NCBI GenBank assembly: GCA_963823565.1
Contig: CAWGLR010000001.1
Span: 806,001 to 870,000, forward strand
Direction: 5' to 3'
Source of the DNA: RHKX01 sp963823565
Lineage (GTDB): Bacteria; Actinomycetota; Thermoleophilia; Solirubrobacterales; 70-9
DNA length: 64,000 nt
Part shown: positions 15,370 to 24,329 of the stretch, in pieces
Numbering within the stretch: position 1 is the stretch's first letter
Layout: the number at the start of each line of letters is the position of its first letter
Position numbers and translations under genes: made by a program
Notes under the pieces: model-generated
The model's database searches: none
What the model was told of the DNA's origin: nothing
What the model saw: only the letters and a program-made list of their open reading frames with translations

Positions 15370-17019
15370 TCAGGGGTCGATCAGCACGCCCGGGTTGAGC
15401 AGCCAGTCGGGGTCGAGCGCGCGCTTGGCGCCCGCGAGCGCCTCGGCGAAGGGGTCGGGGCGCTGGAGGTCGTACCAGGGCCGGTGGTCGCGGCCGACCG
15501 CGTGATGGTGGGTGATCGTGCCGCCCGCCGAGACGATCGCCTCCGAGACGGCGGACTTCACCTCGTCCCACTGCTCGACCTCCGACCCGCGGCGGGCCGG
15601 GGCGAGGACCGTGTAGTAGGGCGCGGGGCCGTCGGGGTAGACGTGGGTGAAGCGGCAGCTGACCCGGGGCGCTCCCTCTCCCTCGGCGGGGCCGCCGCCG
15701 GCCTCCGCGACGGCGCGGCGCGCCGCCTCCATGACCCGCGAGTGGAACTCGCCGAACCGGTCCCAGGTGATCGCGGTCTCGAAGGTGTCGCTGAGCACGC
15801 CGAGGCGGATCAGCGAGTCGCGGAGGTAGGGCGCCTCGATGAACATCGAGCGCCACGACTCGGCGGCGCCGCCGCCCTCGCCGCGGTCGCGGGCGGGCTC
15901 CGGCGTGCCGCCGTGCTCCTCCGCGCATCCGACCACGAGCTCCATCCGGTCCTCGACCGGCGCGTAGGCGGACTCGAAGCCGAGGATGAGGACGGCGGAG
16001 TGGCCGTCGCCCGCCCCGGTCGTCGCCGCCTCGAGCGGGTCGAGGAGCCGGCAGTTCGTCGGGTGGAGCCCGGTCTGCGAGATCGCGCGCACCGCCTCCG
16101 CCCCGCGCCGGAAGTCGCCGAAGAGCACCGAGCGCGACGCCTTGAACGTCGGCCGGGGCCGCACCCTGACCCAGGCCTCGGTGATCACGCCGAGGATCCC
16201 CTCCGAGCCGAGCATCAGCCGGTCGGGGCTCGGGCCCGCCCCGGAGCCGGGCAGCCGCCGGCTCTCCCACGTCCCTCCCGGGGAGATCGCGCGCACCGAC
16301 TCGACGAGGTCGTCGATGTGGGTCTGCAGGGTCGCGAAGTGGCCGCCGGCGCGCGTCGCGATCCAGCCGCCGAGCGTCGAGAACTCGAACGACTGCGGGA
16401 AGTGGCGCAGCGTCAGCCCGCGCGGGCGCAGCTCGTCCTCGAGCTCGGGGCCGAGCGTGCCGGCGCGGATGCGCGCGGCGCCGGACTCGGCGTCGACCTC
16501 GACGACGCCGCGCAGGCGCTCGAGGTCGATCGAGACGACCCCCCGGTATCCGTGCCCGACCCGCGGCTCGACGCCGCCGACGACGCTGGTCCCGCCGCCG
16601 AAGGGGATCGCGGCCAGGCGACGCTCCGCGCAGAGCTCGAGGACGCGCCGGACGTCCTCCTCGTCGCGGGGGCGCGCGACCATGTCGGGGGTCCGGTCGA
16701 AGCGCCCGCGGAATGCGCGGACGACGTCGCGGTACGCCTTGCCCATCGCGTGCCGCATCCGGTCGGCCGGATCGTCGCTGAACAGGTCGGCGAGGGAGTC
16801 CGGAGTGCGCAGCCGGGGCGGCGCGAGCTGGACCGCCTCCGCCGGCACGGGATCCTCGACGCGATCGCCGCCGAAGCCGAAGCGCTCGCGCACCTGCGGG
16901 GCGAGCGCCTCGAGCGCAGACCGGTCGAGCTCGCGCGAGGCGAGACCCCAGCCCCAGTGGCTGCGGGGCGGCCGCTCGGCGCCGCCCCCCAGGGCGGAAT
17001 CGTCGCTCCCGTTCACCAT
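15370..17019 (-). CDS. FAD-linked oxidase, alkyldihydroxyacetonephosphate synthase-like
   Basis: A 549-residue VAO/PCMH-fold flavoprotein. The FAD-binding domain shows ARPRDEEDVRRVLELCAERR, IPFGGGTSVVGGVEP and MLGSEGILGVITEAWVRVRP. Near the C-terminus, ITHHHAVGRDHRPWY is the His-rich signature of alkyl-DHAP synthases, and the protein ends with DPDWLLNPGVL. Eukaryotic relatives make ether lipids. Bacterial members are often annotated as FAD-binding oxidases with unproven substrate. I prefer the ATG at 17019 over a GTG at 17049: TAGGCT lies 7 nt before it, matching the leaderless pattern seen elsewhere in this window. It heads a same-strand group with the two ACADs. Confidence 0.88.
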   Translation of the reverse strand: MVNGSDDSALGGGAERPPRSHWGWGLASRELDRSALEALAPQVRERFGFGGDRVEDPVPAEAVQLAPPRLRTPDSLADLFSDDPADRMRHAMGKAYRDVVRAFRGRFDRTPDMVARPRDEEDVRRVLELCAERRLAAIPFGGGTSVVGGVEPRVGHGYRGVVSIDLERLRGVVEVDAESGAARIRAGTLGPELEDELRPRGLTLRHFPQSFEFSTLGGWIATRAGGHFATLQTHIDDLVESVRAISPGGTWESRRLPGSGAGPSPDRLMLGSEGILGVITEAWVRVRPRPTFKASRSVLFGDFRRGAEAVRAISQTGLHPTNCRLLDPLEAATTGAGDGHSAVLILGFESAYAPVEDRMELVVGCAEEHGGTPEPARDRGEGGGAAESWRSMFIEAPYLRDSLIRLGVLSDTFETAITWDRFGEFHSRVMEAARRAVAEAGGGPAEGEGAPRVSCRFTHVYPDGPAPYYTVLAPARRGSEVEQWDEVKSAVSEAIVSAGGTITHHHAVGRDHRPWYDLQRPDPFAEALAGAKRALDPDWLLNPGVLIDP

Positions 17020-17156
17020 TCCGGCGAGCCTACTCGCGGACGTATCCACCGCACTTTGCGGGGTCCAAGAGAGAAATCGCCTTCCGCACTATGGTGCCGT
17101 CTGCCACGAGCATTACCTTTGCCGTCGGAAGTGCCACTCCACGTGGAGAGAGAGTG

Positions 17157-17378
17157 ATGACAGACCCATCGAGCAATGGCCGCTGGCGCGACATCGTCGA
17201 CCTGCGGGAGGACCTCGAGAGCGACAACACGGTGCTGCCGATGAGGATCAACGGCATCGACGGAAGTCGCCGCGAGGCGTCGCCGCGGGCGCGCGAGTTC
17301 GCCCAGGCCCTGGCGTTCAACGCCGGCTGGTCGGGGATCTCGGAGGCCCGGCGCCGCCACAACGACCTGGCCGCCTAG
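17157..17378 (+). CDS. Small protein of unknown function (73 aa)
   Basis: Starts MTDPSSNGRWRDIVDLREDL and is acidic at first, then basic and helical (SPRAREFAQALAFNAGWSG), ending with EARRRHNDLAA. Not recognised. The ATG at 17157 is supported by a GGAGAGAGAG ribosome binding site just upstream, better than an in-frame ATG at 17091. The leader contains the 12-nt palindrome CTCCACGTGGAG (17137-17148) and a possible -10 TACCTT at 17114-17119. The PucR-like gene follows 72 nt downstream on the same strand. Confidence 0.65.
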   Translation: MTDPSSNGRWRDIVDLREDLESDNTVLPMRINGIDGSRREASPRAREFAQALAFNAGWSGISEARRRHNDLAA

Positions 17379-17450
17379 GCAACCGCAGCCGGGGGCGGAA
17401 GCCCCGGACCGAGTTCGCGCTCGGCGGGCTTTCCTGGGAGCCTGCGGGCG

Positions 17451-18665
17451 ATGACACGCACAGCGGGGGACGAAACGGCGATCTCCGGGCTCAGCCCGCG
17501 GCCGTGGGAGGACGTGCCGGCCGAGGTCGCCGACCTGCTCCAGCCGGGGCTCGACGCGCTCGTCGAGGAGCTGATCGAGGCGATCAGGGTGCACGTGCCC
17601 GCCTACAGGCGGCCGCTCGAGGGCGGGTTCGGCGACGGGCTGCGCGCCGGGGTCGCCGACGGTCTCGCCCAGTTCCTCCAGCTGATCCGCGACGGCGGCG
17701 AGCTGCCGGCGTCGATCCGCCGCCAGTACGTCGAGTTCGGCCGCTGGGAGGCGCGCGAGGGCCGGCGGCTGGAGTCGCTGCTCGCCGCCTACCGCCTCGG
17801 CGCCCGCATCTCGTGGCGGCGGATCGCCGAGAACACCCGCGGCGCCGATCTCGGCGAGGAGACGATCGCCCGCCTCGCCGAGGCCGTCTTCGCGCACATC
17901 GACGGGCTCTCCGCGGCCTCCGCCGAAGGATTCGCCGCCGAGCTCGCCGACCGCGCCGGCGAGCGCGACCGGCGCCGGCGCCGGCTGCTCCGGCTGATGG
18001 TCGAGGACCGGGCCGATCCCGCAGCGGTGCGGGAGGCGGCGGCCGAGGCGGGGTGGGAGCCGCCGCCGCGCCTGGCGGCCCTCGTCTACCGCGCCGGATC
18101 CCCGGACCGCGTGGCCGCGCACCTGCCCGAGGGAACGCTTGCCGCCACGATCGAGGATCTCGGAATCGCACTGGTGCCCGACCCCTCCGCCCCCGGCCGC
18201 CGAGAGGAGATCGCGCTCGCGCTGCGCGGGCGCGCGGCAGAGCTCGGCACCGAGGTCGGGTGGGAGGCGGCGGCGGTGAGCGTCGAGCGGGCGCGGGCGA
18301 TCAGGCGGATTCGCGAGGCGGGGATGCTCGAGGCCGACGGGCTGATCGCCGCCGACGATCACCTCGCCGACCTGCTGACCCTCTCCGACCCCGACCTGCT
18401 CGAGGAGCTGGCGCGGCGCCGGCTCGCGCCGCTGGAGGAGCTGACCGCGGGCGCGCGCGAGCGGCTCGAGGAGACGCTGCTCGCGTGGCTCGAGGGCCAG
18501 GGGGTCGTCAAGGAGACCGCGGACGCGCTCCACGTCCATCCGCAGACGGTCCGCTATCGCGTCGCCCAGCTGCGGGAGCTCTTCGCCGCCGACCTCGACG
18601 ATCCGGCGATCCGCTACGAGCTGCTGCTCGCGCTCCGCGGCAGGCGCGCGGCCCGGCGCGGCTGA
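17451..18665 (+). CDS. PucR-type transcriptional regulator (C-terminal HTH)
   Basis: A 404-residue regulator. The N-terminal two thirds are a helical sensory region related to RsbRD/GGDEF-like modules of PucR/CdaR proteins (FGRWEAREGRRLESLLAAYR; GARISWRRIAENTRGADL). The C-terminus carries the PucR HTH: WLEGQGVVKETADALHVHPQ followed by TVRYRVAQLREL. The DNA-binding helix is at about residues 355-385. The family usually responds to small metabolites and activates nearby genes. The stop codon abuts the stop of the convergent alpha/beta hydrolase gene with no gap. A different PucR protein is encoded at 53552-55114. Confidence 0.85.
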   Translation: MTRTAGDETAISGLSPRPWEDVPAEVADLLQPGLDALVEELIEAIRVHVPAYRRPLEGGFGDGLRAGVADGLAQFLQLIRDGGELPASIRRQYVEFGRWEAREGRRLESLLAAYRLGARISWRRIAENTRGADLGEETIARLAEAVFAHIDGLSAASAEGFAAELADRAGERDRRRRRLLRLMVEDRADPAAVREAAAEAGWEPPPRLAALVYRAGSPDRVAAHLPEGTLAATIEDLGIALVPDPSAPGRREEIALALRGRAAELGTEVGWEAAAVSVERARAIRRIREAGMLEADGLIAADDHLADLLTLSDPDLLEELARRRLAPLEELTAGARERLEETLLAWLEGQGVVKETADALHVHPQTVRYRVAQLRELFAADLDDPAIRYELLLALRGRRAARRG

Positions 18666-19598
18666 TCAGAGCCCGGCGGCGGCCCGCTCGTCGAGCATCC
18701 GGCGCACCGTCTCGACGTCGAGCTCGGCCGGCTCGGTACCGGTGACGAAGCGCGCCAGCATCCGCGCGAACTGGATCGGGCGGTCGAGGTGCGGGAAGTG
18801 CCCGGCGCCCTCGAACAGCTCGAAGCGCGCGCCGGGCATCGCCCGCGCCGCCTCGCGCCCGTGGTGGTGGGGAATGATCCGATCGCGCTCGCCCCAGACG
18901 ATCAGCGACGGGACGGACTGCGCAAGGTAGAGCCGGTCGCGGGCGCTGACCCGCTGCCCGCGGTGGTCGATCACCGACCGCGCCGTGTGGATGAACGCCG
19001 CCCGGGCGTCGGGATCGGCGAGCGTCGCGTAGCCGCGTGCGATCTCGGTCATGTCGGCGCTCGGCTGCAGGCCGATCGCCGAGAGCCAGCCGGCGATCCG
19101 CCGACCGGTTCCCGTCACCCACGCCTTCGTGATCAGCGGCAGCACGAGCTCGGACCCGGGCAGGGTCGCCGCGCGGAGGACGATGCTGACCTCTTCGCCG
19201 AGGCCGCCGCTGGAGACGAGCGCCAGCCGCTCGGTGTGCTGGGGGAACTGGTAGGCGAACTGCATCGCGACCCCGCCGCCGAGCGAGTGGCCGACGACGG
19301 TCGCGGACTCGTGGCCGAGGGCCAGCAGGAGGTCGCGGGCGCCGGCCGCGTAGGCGCCGAGCGAGTAGTCGCCGCGCGGCTTGGCCGAGCTGCCGTGCCC
19401 GAGCATGTCGGGCGCGATCACCGTGAACTCGTCGCTCAGCGCCGGGATCAGCGGCGCCCAGGTCTCGCGGGAGCCGGCGATGCCGTGCAGGAGGAGCAGC
19501 GGCGGGCCCCCGCCGGCGCGCAGGAAGCTGACACGATTGCCGTGCAGGCGGATCTCCTCCGCTTCGGCGTCGACCTCTTCGACCGGGTCACGTTGCAT
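18666..19598 (-). CDS. Alpha/beta-fold hydrolase
   Basis: A 310-residue serine hydrolase-like protein. After a short acidic N-terminus comes the HG oxyanion motif (LLLLHGIAGSRETWAPLIP), then VIAPDMLGHGSSAKP, and the nucleophile elbow VVGHSLGGGVAMQFA with Ser in GHSLG. IVWGERDRIIP and a late GAGHFPHLDRP supply the Asp and His of the triad. Esterase or lyase-type C-C hydrolase activity is possible, and the substrate is unknown. The ATG at 19598 is preferred: TACCGT lies 6 nt before it (leaderless pattern) and the domain starts right after it. The longer frame up to 19883 overlaps the divergent SDR gene. Confidence 0.88.
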   Translation of the reverse strand: MQRDPVEEVDAEAEEIRLHGNRVSFLRAGGGPPLLLLHGIAGSRETWAPLIPALSDEFTVIAPDMLGHGSSAKPRGDYSLGAYAAGARDLLLALGHESATVVGHSLGGGVAMQFAYQFPQHTERLALVSSGGLGEEVSIVLRAATLPGSELVLPLITKAWVTGTGRRIAGWLSAIGLQPSADMTEIARGYATLADPDARAAFIHTARSVIDHRGQRVSARDRLYLAQSVPSLIVWGERDRIIPHHHGREAARAMPGARFELFEGAGHFPHLDRPIQFARMLARFVTGTEPAELDVETVRRMLDERAAAGL

Positions 19599-19746
19599 GG
19601 GCTCACGGTAGGACGAGGTCAGGCCCCGTTCCACCTCGGCCCGCCACAACGAGGGGTCTGAATTTGAGCGCAGGTGATAAATCCAGCGGGCCGGTTTGCG
19701 CGGACTCGCCCAGAACCGCTGCCGCTCGGCGCCTAGGGTTGGCGCC

Positions 19747-20718
19747 GTGAGATCAGCTCTCGTCACAGGTGCGTCCGGGTTCGTCGGCAGCAGGGTGCTG
19801 GCGCGACTGCTCGAGGGCGAAGTCGAGGCCCGCGGGCTCGACTTCGCCACCGACCTGCGGCGCCGGGTCCACGCGGGCGACATCTCCGAGCCCGGCGGCT
19901 GGCAGGACTACGCGCGTGGCGCCGAGGTCGTGATCCACGCCGCCGCCGTGCTCGACGCGCGCCGCGCCACGCCCGAGGTCGCCTGGCGCACGAACGTGCT
20001 CGGGACCCGCCACGTGCTCGAGTCGGCGATCGCCGGCGGCGCGCGGCGCTTCGTCCACATCTCGTCGGCGAGCGTCTTCGGCGACTCGGAGTTCCCGCCC
20101 GACGTCCCGGAGACCTACCCGGCACATCCGAACGGCGACTTCTTCGCGCAGAGCAAGCTCGCCTCCGAGCAGGTCGTGCTCCAGGCGCACGCGGCCGGCG
20201 AGATCGAATGCGCGATCCTCAGGCCCGCCGACGTCTACGGCCCCGGCTCCCGCCGCTGGACCGTGCTGCCGGTCGAGGCCATCCGCTCGAACCGGTTCGT
20301 CCTCCCGGCGAAGGGGGAGGGCGTCTTCAGCCCCCTCTACGTCGACAACCTGGTCGACGCGATCCTCCTGGCGAGCGAGCGCCCGGAGGCCCCGGGCGAG
20401 GTCTTCACGATCAGCGACGGTCTCGGCGTTCCCTGCCGCGAGTTCTTCGGTCGCTACTCGAGGATGCTCGGCAAGTCGCCGCCGCCCGCCATGCCCTCCC
20501 TCGCCGCCATCGGCCTCGCCGCGGTGCCGGAGGCGGCGGCCAAGATCGGCGGCGTCCACACCGACATCGGGCGCGGGGCGATGCGGTGGCTCGCGCGCCC
20601 CGCGACGTACTCGATCGAGAAGGCGAGGCGGCAGCTGGGCTACGAGCCGCAGGTCGGGCTCGACGAGGGGATGCGACGGACGGAAACCTGGCTCCGCGAG
20701 CATGGTTTGCTGCGCTGA
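19747..20718 (+). CDS. Extended SDR, NAD-dependent epimerase/dehydratase-like
   Basis: A 323-residue Rossmann protein starting MRSALVTGASGFVGSRVLARL, with the GxxGxxG dinucleotide motif. It continues with VIHAAAVLDARRATPE and the SISSAS-type strand (FVHISSASVFGDSE). At the active site the usual Tyr of YxxxK is Phe (FAQSK, residues 133-137), while the Lys is kept. ILRPADVYGPGSRRW and FSPLYVDNLVDAILLA are typical of the 3-beta-HSD/epimerase group. The Tyr-to-Phe change raises the question whether it is a canonical dehydrogenase. The GTG at 19747 has TAGGGT 7 nt upstream and no Shine-Dalgarno. The desaturase pair lies downstream on the same strand. Confidence 0.85.
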   Translation: MRSALVTGASGFVGSRVLARLLEGEVEARGLDFATDLRRRVHAGDISEPGGWQDYARGAEVVIHAAAVLDARRATPEVAWRTNVLGTRHVLESAIAGGARRFVHISSASVFGDSEFPPDVPETYPAHPNGDFFAQSKLASEQVVLQAHAAGEIECAILRPADVYGPGSRRWTVLPVEAIRSNRFVLPAKGEGVFSPLYVDNLVDAILLASERPEAPGEVFTISDGLGVPCREFFGRYSRMLGKSPPPAMPSLAAIGLAAVPEAAAKIGGVHTDIGRGAMRWLARPATYSIEKARRQLGYEPQVGLDEGMRRTETWLREHGLLR

Positions 20719-20844
20719 GGAGGTCATGATGACATCGATGAAGAAGATTTTGATCACCTCTGCAACAGATCGTCGCTTCGGTTACGCTCGCGTCCGCAGG
20801 GCACTTCCGGCCTGGAGAAGCGGAGTGAGGCCGAGGGATTACCC

Positions 20845-21948
20845 GTGGTAGAGCAAGGCGCCGAGCCGAGGGTCTCGAAGGCCCGCAAGCAGATGCTCAA
20901 GGCCGCGAAGGCCTTGACGACGCCGCTGCTCCCCGACGACTACATCGAGCTGATGAACCCGATGTGGACGACGCGCGAGCTCCGCGGCACGATCGTCGAC
21001 GTCCGGCCCGAGACCGACGACGCCGCCACGGTCGTGATCCGGCCCTCCTCGCGCTGGCTCGGCCACTGGCCCGGCCAGTACCTGCGGATCGGCGTCGAGA
21101 TCAACGGGCGGAGGCACTGGCGGGCCTACTCGCTGACCTCCGACCCGGGCCACCCCGACAACCTGATCAGCATCACGATCAAGCACGTCGCCGAGGGCAA
21201 GCTCTCGCCGTACTTCACCCGCGAGGCCGAGATCGGCACGATGGTCTACCTCGGCGGGGTCGAGGGCGAGTTCCGGCTCCCCTACCCGCGCCCCGAGAAG
21301 CTGCTGTTCATCAGCGCCGGCAGCGGCGTGACCCCGATCTGGGCGATGGTCCGCAACCTCGCCCGCGACGACGCGCTGGTGGACGCCAAGCACTTCCACT
21401 CCTGCCGGGACCACGACGACTTCATCTTCGGCGAGACCCTGCGCAAGCTCCACGACCGGGCGCCGGGATACCACCTGCACGAGCACCACACCGGCGAGGA
21501 CGAGCGGATCAAGCCGCAGGACCTCGACGAGCTGTTCCCGGACTGGAAGGAGCGCGAGACGTTCCTCTCCGGCCCCCCCGAGATGCTCGAGGCGATGAAG
21601 GACCGCTGGGAGGAGGAGGGCGATCCCGACCGCCTCCACCTCGAGCGCTTCCAGCCCGTCATCGGCGGCGAGGGCGCCAAGGGCGCCGGCGAGGGCGGGA
21701 CCGTCCGCTTCCGCGTCACCGACGTCGAGGGGGAGAGCGACGGCACCATCCCGATCCTCGAATGCGGGGAGAACGCGGGCGCGAAGCTCCCGTTCGGCTG
21801 CCGGATGGGGATCTGCCACACCTGCGTGGGCAAGCTCGCCGAGGGCAAGGTGAGGGACCTGCGGACGGGCGAGGTCCACGGCGACGAGGGCCAGATGATC
21901 CGCACCTGCGTGAACGCTCCCGAGGGCCACGTCGAGATCGAGCTTTGA
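20845..21948 (+). CDS. Ferredoxin-NAD(P)H reductase with C-terminal 2Fe-2S domain, desaturase partner
   Basis: A 367-residue electron-transfer protein. The FAD domain has RHWRAYSLTS (FNR RxYS motif). The NAD domain has LLFISAGSGVTPIWAMVRNL. The C-terminal plant-type ferredoxin domain has CRMGICHTC and a later IRTC, giving the four Cys ligands of a [2Fe-2S] cluster. This single-chain reductase passes electrons from NADPH to a membrane desaturase, and the desaturase gene follows 28 nt downstream. The pair resembles Rv3230c-DesA3 of Mycobacterium. The start GTG at 20845 has only a distant GGAG. The upstream 125 nt are relatively AT-rich and include a TACGCT box at 20783-20788. Confidence 0.92.
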   Translation: MVEQGAEPRVSKARKQMLKAAKALTTPLLPDDYIELMNPMWTTRELRGTIVDVRPETDDAATVVIRPSSRWLGHWPGQYLRIGVEINGRRHWRAYSLTSDPGHPDNLISITIKHVAEGKLSPYFTREAEIGTMVYLGGVEGEFRLPYPRPEKLLFISAGSGVTPIWAMVRNLARDDALVDAKHFHSCRDHDDFIFGETLRKLHDRAPGYHLHEHHTGEDERIKPQDLDELFPDWKERETFLSGPPEMLEAMKDRWEEEGDPDRLHLERFQPVIGGEGAKGAGEGGTVRFRVTDVEGESDGTIPILECGENAGAKLPFGCRMGICHTCVGKLAEGKVRDLRTGEVHGDEGQMIRTCVNAPEGHVEIEL

Positions 21949-21976
21949 GCAAGTTGACCGCTACGGAAGGAACGAG

Positions 21977-23176
21977 ATGAGCACTACCAACGCGATCGAG
22001 AACCCGCTGCACCGGCTCAGCGACGAACAGATCGAGGCGATCGGCAAGGAGTTCCAGGACCTCCACGACGAGGTCTACGACGACCTGGGCGAGCGCGACG
22101 CCGTCTACATCCGCAGCATCATCCAGTTCCACCGGCGCCTGGCCGCGCTCTCGCGGATCGTGCTGATGGCCTCCCGCTACAAGCCGGCCTGGCTGCTCGG
22201 GACGGCGGGACTCTCCACGGCCAAGATCATCGAGAACATGGAGATCGGCCACAACGTCATGCACGGCCAGTGGGACTGGATGAACGACCCCTACATCCAC
22301 TCCTCGACGTGGGACTGGGACACGGCCTCCCCCGCCTCCGCCTGGAAGCACTCCCACAACTACGTCCACCACACCTACACCAACATCGTCGGCAAGGACC
22401 ACGACGTCGGCTACGAGATCATGCGCGTCGACCCGAGCCAGAAGTGGCATCCGGTCTACCTCGCCCAGCCGCTCTACAACCTCCTGCTCATGGCGTTCTT
22501 CGAGTGGGGAGTCGCCGTCCACGACCTCGACTTCGACGCGATCAGGGCCGGCAAGAAGCCGAAGTCGCAGGTCAAGGACGAGCTGAAGGAGATCGGGCGC
22601 AAGGCGCGCCGCCAGATCGTCAAGGACTACATCGCCTTCCCGGCGCTGAGCGGCCCGAAGGGCTGGAAGGCGACCCTGCTCGCCAACTTCACCTCCAACA
22701 TCGTCCGAAACGTCTGGTCCAACGCGATCATCTTCTGCGGTCACTTCCCCGACCAGGCCTACGTGTTCACCGAGGAGGAGGGGGCAGACGACCGGCCGGG
22801 CGCCTGGTACGTGCGCCAGCTCATCGGCGCGGCGAACATCGACGGCTCGCCGTTCTTCCACTTCATGAGCGGGAACCTGAGCTTCCAGGTCGAGCATCAC
22901 CTCTACCCGGACCTGCCCTCCTCCCGCTACCAGGAGATCGCGCCGCGGGTGAAGGAGATCTGCGAGCGCTACGACCTGCCCTACAACACCGGGCCGTTCC
23001 GCAAGCAGTGGGGCTCGGTGCAGCGGACGCTGATCCGACTCGCCTTCCCCGGCGGCAAGCCCCGCCCGAAGGCCCCGCCCTACCGCGAGCCCGAGCCCGA
23101 GCAGTCGGCGAACGGCGGCGCGAACGGCCACGTGGAGCGCGAGCACGCCGACGAGATCCTGGCCTCGTTCCCGTAG
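21977..23176 (+). CDS. Membrane fatty acid/acyl-CoA desaturase
   Basis: A 399-residue integral membrane di-iron desaturase. The three histidine boxes are HNVMH (residues 92-96), HNYVHH (127-132) and QVEHHLYP near residue 300. Hydrophobic stretches between them are moderate. The N-terminal IIQFHRRLAALSR region and the Gln of the third box match the front-end/acyl-lipid desaturase group, so the double-bond position cannot be assigned from sequence. Electrons probably come from the reductase encoded directly upstream. The C-terminal ~35 residues are a Pro/Gly-rich hydrophilic tail. The ATG at 21977 is preceded by GGAAGGA. Confidence 0.93.
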   Translation: MSTTNAIENPLHRLSDEQIEAIGKEFQDLHDEVYDDLGERDAVYIRSIIQFHRRLAALSRIVLMASRYKPAWLLGTAGLSTAKIIENMEIGHNVMHGQWDWMNDPYIHSSTWDWDTASPASAWKHSHNYVHHTYTNIVGKDHDVGYEIMRVDPSQKWHPVYLAQPLYNLLLMAFFEWGVAVHDLDFDAIRAGKKPKSQVKDELKEIGRKARRQIVKDYIAFPALSGPKGWKATLLANFTSNIVRNVWSNAIIFCGHFPDQAYVFTEEEGADDRPGAWYVRQLIGAANIDGSPFFHFMSGNLSFQVEHHLYPDLPSSRYQEIAPRVKEICERYDLPYNTGPFRKQWGSVQRTLIRLAFPGGKPRPKAPPYREPEPEQSANGGANGHVEREHADEILASFP

Positions 23177-23227
23177 AGGGGGCGCGGGGCGCCTTCCGTG
23201 CCCGCGGTCCACAGCTTTCTCCTTGCT

Positions 23228-23265
23228 GGGGTCGCTGATTTCGAAATGACGAACTGAGTGACCCC
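23228..23265. repeat. 38-nt GGGGTC/GACCCC palindrome, copy P3
   Basis: Imperfect palindrome of exactly 38 nt with outer bases extending the pairing to GCTGGGGTC/GACCCCAGC. A central ATG lies at 23246-23248 and is followed in frame by ACG AAC TGA, giving a three-codon micro-frame. It lies between the desaturase stop and palindrome P4 with no gene of its own. The half CGAAATGACGAACT is nearly the same as in P4. Confidence 0.9.
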
Positions 23266-23345
23266 AGCAGCGAAGCCGGATAGCCCGGGGCGCCACGGAG
23301 AGCGCTGAGTCTCTCCCGGGACCCCGGGGCGCGCACGTCCCCGCT

Positions 23346-23383
23346 GGGGTCTTTGAGTTCGAGATGACGAACTCAGCGACCCC
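23346..23383. repeat. 38-nt GGGGTC/GACCCC palindrome, copy P4 (start of gene B)
   Basis: The arms GGGGTCTTTGAGTTCG and its partner pair at 14 of 16 positions around AGATGA, and pairing extends 3 nt outward (GCT/AGC). The central ATG (23364-23366) is the start codon of the nuclease-like gene, which begins MTNSATPALAR inside the repeat. This is the same arrangement as P2 with gene A. Confidence 0.92.
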
Positions 23384-24329
23384 AGCACTGGCGCGGATCG
23401 TGGAGCGGGCGGCTCGGCGGTGCGGCATCGTCTCCTATGAGGAGATCCTCGAGGAAGGCGCGATCGGCTCGACGATCACGAACTGGGTGCGGACGGGACG
23501 TCTGTTTCGCATGTATCCGGGCGTGTACTCGATCGTCCCGCCCGCCATGTGCAGTCAAGAGGCGACCTGGCTCGCGGCTGTGATGGCGTGTGGGTCCGCG
23601 TCGGCCCTCAGTCACGGGCCGGCGGGTCAATGGCATGGGTTCATCGACCGGAGAGAGCGGTTCGCGATCCATGTGACCGTTGCCGATCGTCACCGGGTGA
23701 GAATTCCCGGCATCGTGGTTCATCGACCGCGGGTCATCGCCCCGGAGGACATGACGACCCGACTCGGCATCCCCGTCACCGCGCCGACTAGGACGATCTG
23801 GGACCTCGCCACGCAGCTCTCACCGAAGCAGACCCGCCGCGCCTTCGGTCGTGCCGAGCGGACATGCCGGGTCGATCGCACTCGTCTCGCCGCGCTGGCC
23901 GAAGCTGCTCCGATGCGGAACGGCGCCGGCACCATCCGGACACTCCTCGCGGAGAAGCCGCTGCCGCTCGCCGCGGTTCGCACCTGGCTCGAGGAACTGC
24001 TGGTCTTGGTCTGCGCGGAGCACCACCTTCCGCTCCCTGCCATCAACGTCCCTCTGCTGGGCTACGAGATCGACTTCCTCTGGGAGCGGGAGCGGTTCAT
24101 CGTCGAGGCCGACGGCGGCGAGCACCTCAACCAGGAGCAGCGAGACCGAGACAACCGGAGGGACTTCGAGCTCGGCCGCGCCGGCTTCCTGCCCCGCCGC
24201 TACTCATGGAGAGACATGAAGCGTGAGGAGGAGGTCGCGGCCGAGATTGCGGCCATCCTCCACGAGCGGGCGAATCCCCCCCACCTCCTCCCCTTCCCCG
24301 CCGGGGTCACTGATTACGGGATGAGGTAG
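23364..24329 (+). CDS. AbiEi-like/DUF559-type nuclease-fold protein, copy B
   Basis: A 321-residue paralogue of the 9226-10152 product. Shared blocks are SALSHGPAGQW, VVHRPRVIAPEDM, GIPVTAPTRTIWDLA and AINVPLLGYEIDFLWERERF, followed by IVEADGGEHL, RDRDNRRDFELGRAGF and RRYSW. The first third looks like an AbiEi antitoxin winged-helix region (SYEEILEEGAIGSTITNWVR). The last third is a DUF559/Vsr-like nuclease core with Asp, Glu and Asp retained. The start ATG is the centre of palindrome P4. The last residues GVTDYGMR and the stop TAG (24327-24329) lie inside palindrome P5. No AbiEii-type toxin gene is adjacent, so a classical toxin-antitoxin pair is not supported. Function unknown. Confidence 0.82.
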   Translation: MTNSATPALARIVERAARRCGIVSYEEILEEGAIGSTITNWVRTGRLFRMYPGVYSIVPPAMCSQEATWLAAVMACGSASALSHGPAGQWHGFIDRRERFAIHVTVADRHRVRIPGIVVHRPRVIAPEDMTTRLGIPVTAPTRTIWDLATQLSPKQTRRAFGRAERTCRVDRTRLAALAEAAPMRNGAGTIRTLLAEKPLPLAAVRTWLEELLVLVCAEHHLPLPAINVPLLGYEIDFLWERERFIVEADGGEHLNQEQRDRDNRRDFELGRAGFLPRRYSWRDMKREEEVAAEIAAILHERANPPHLLPFPAGVTDYGMR

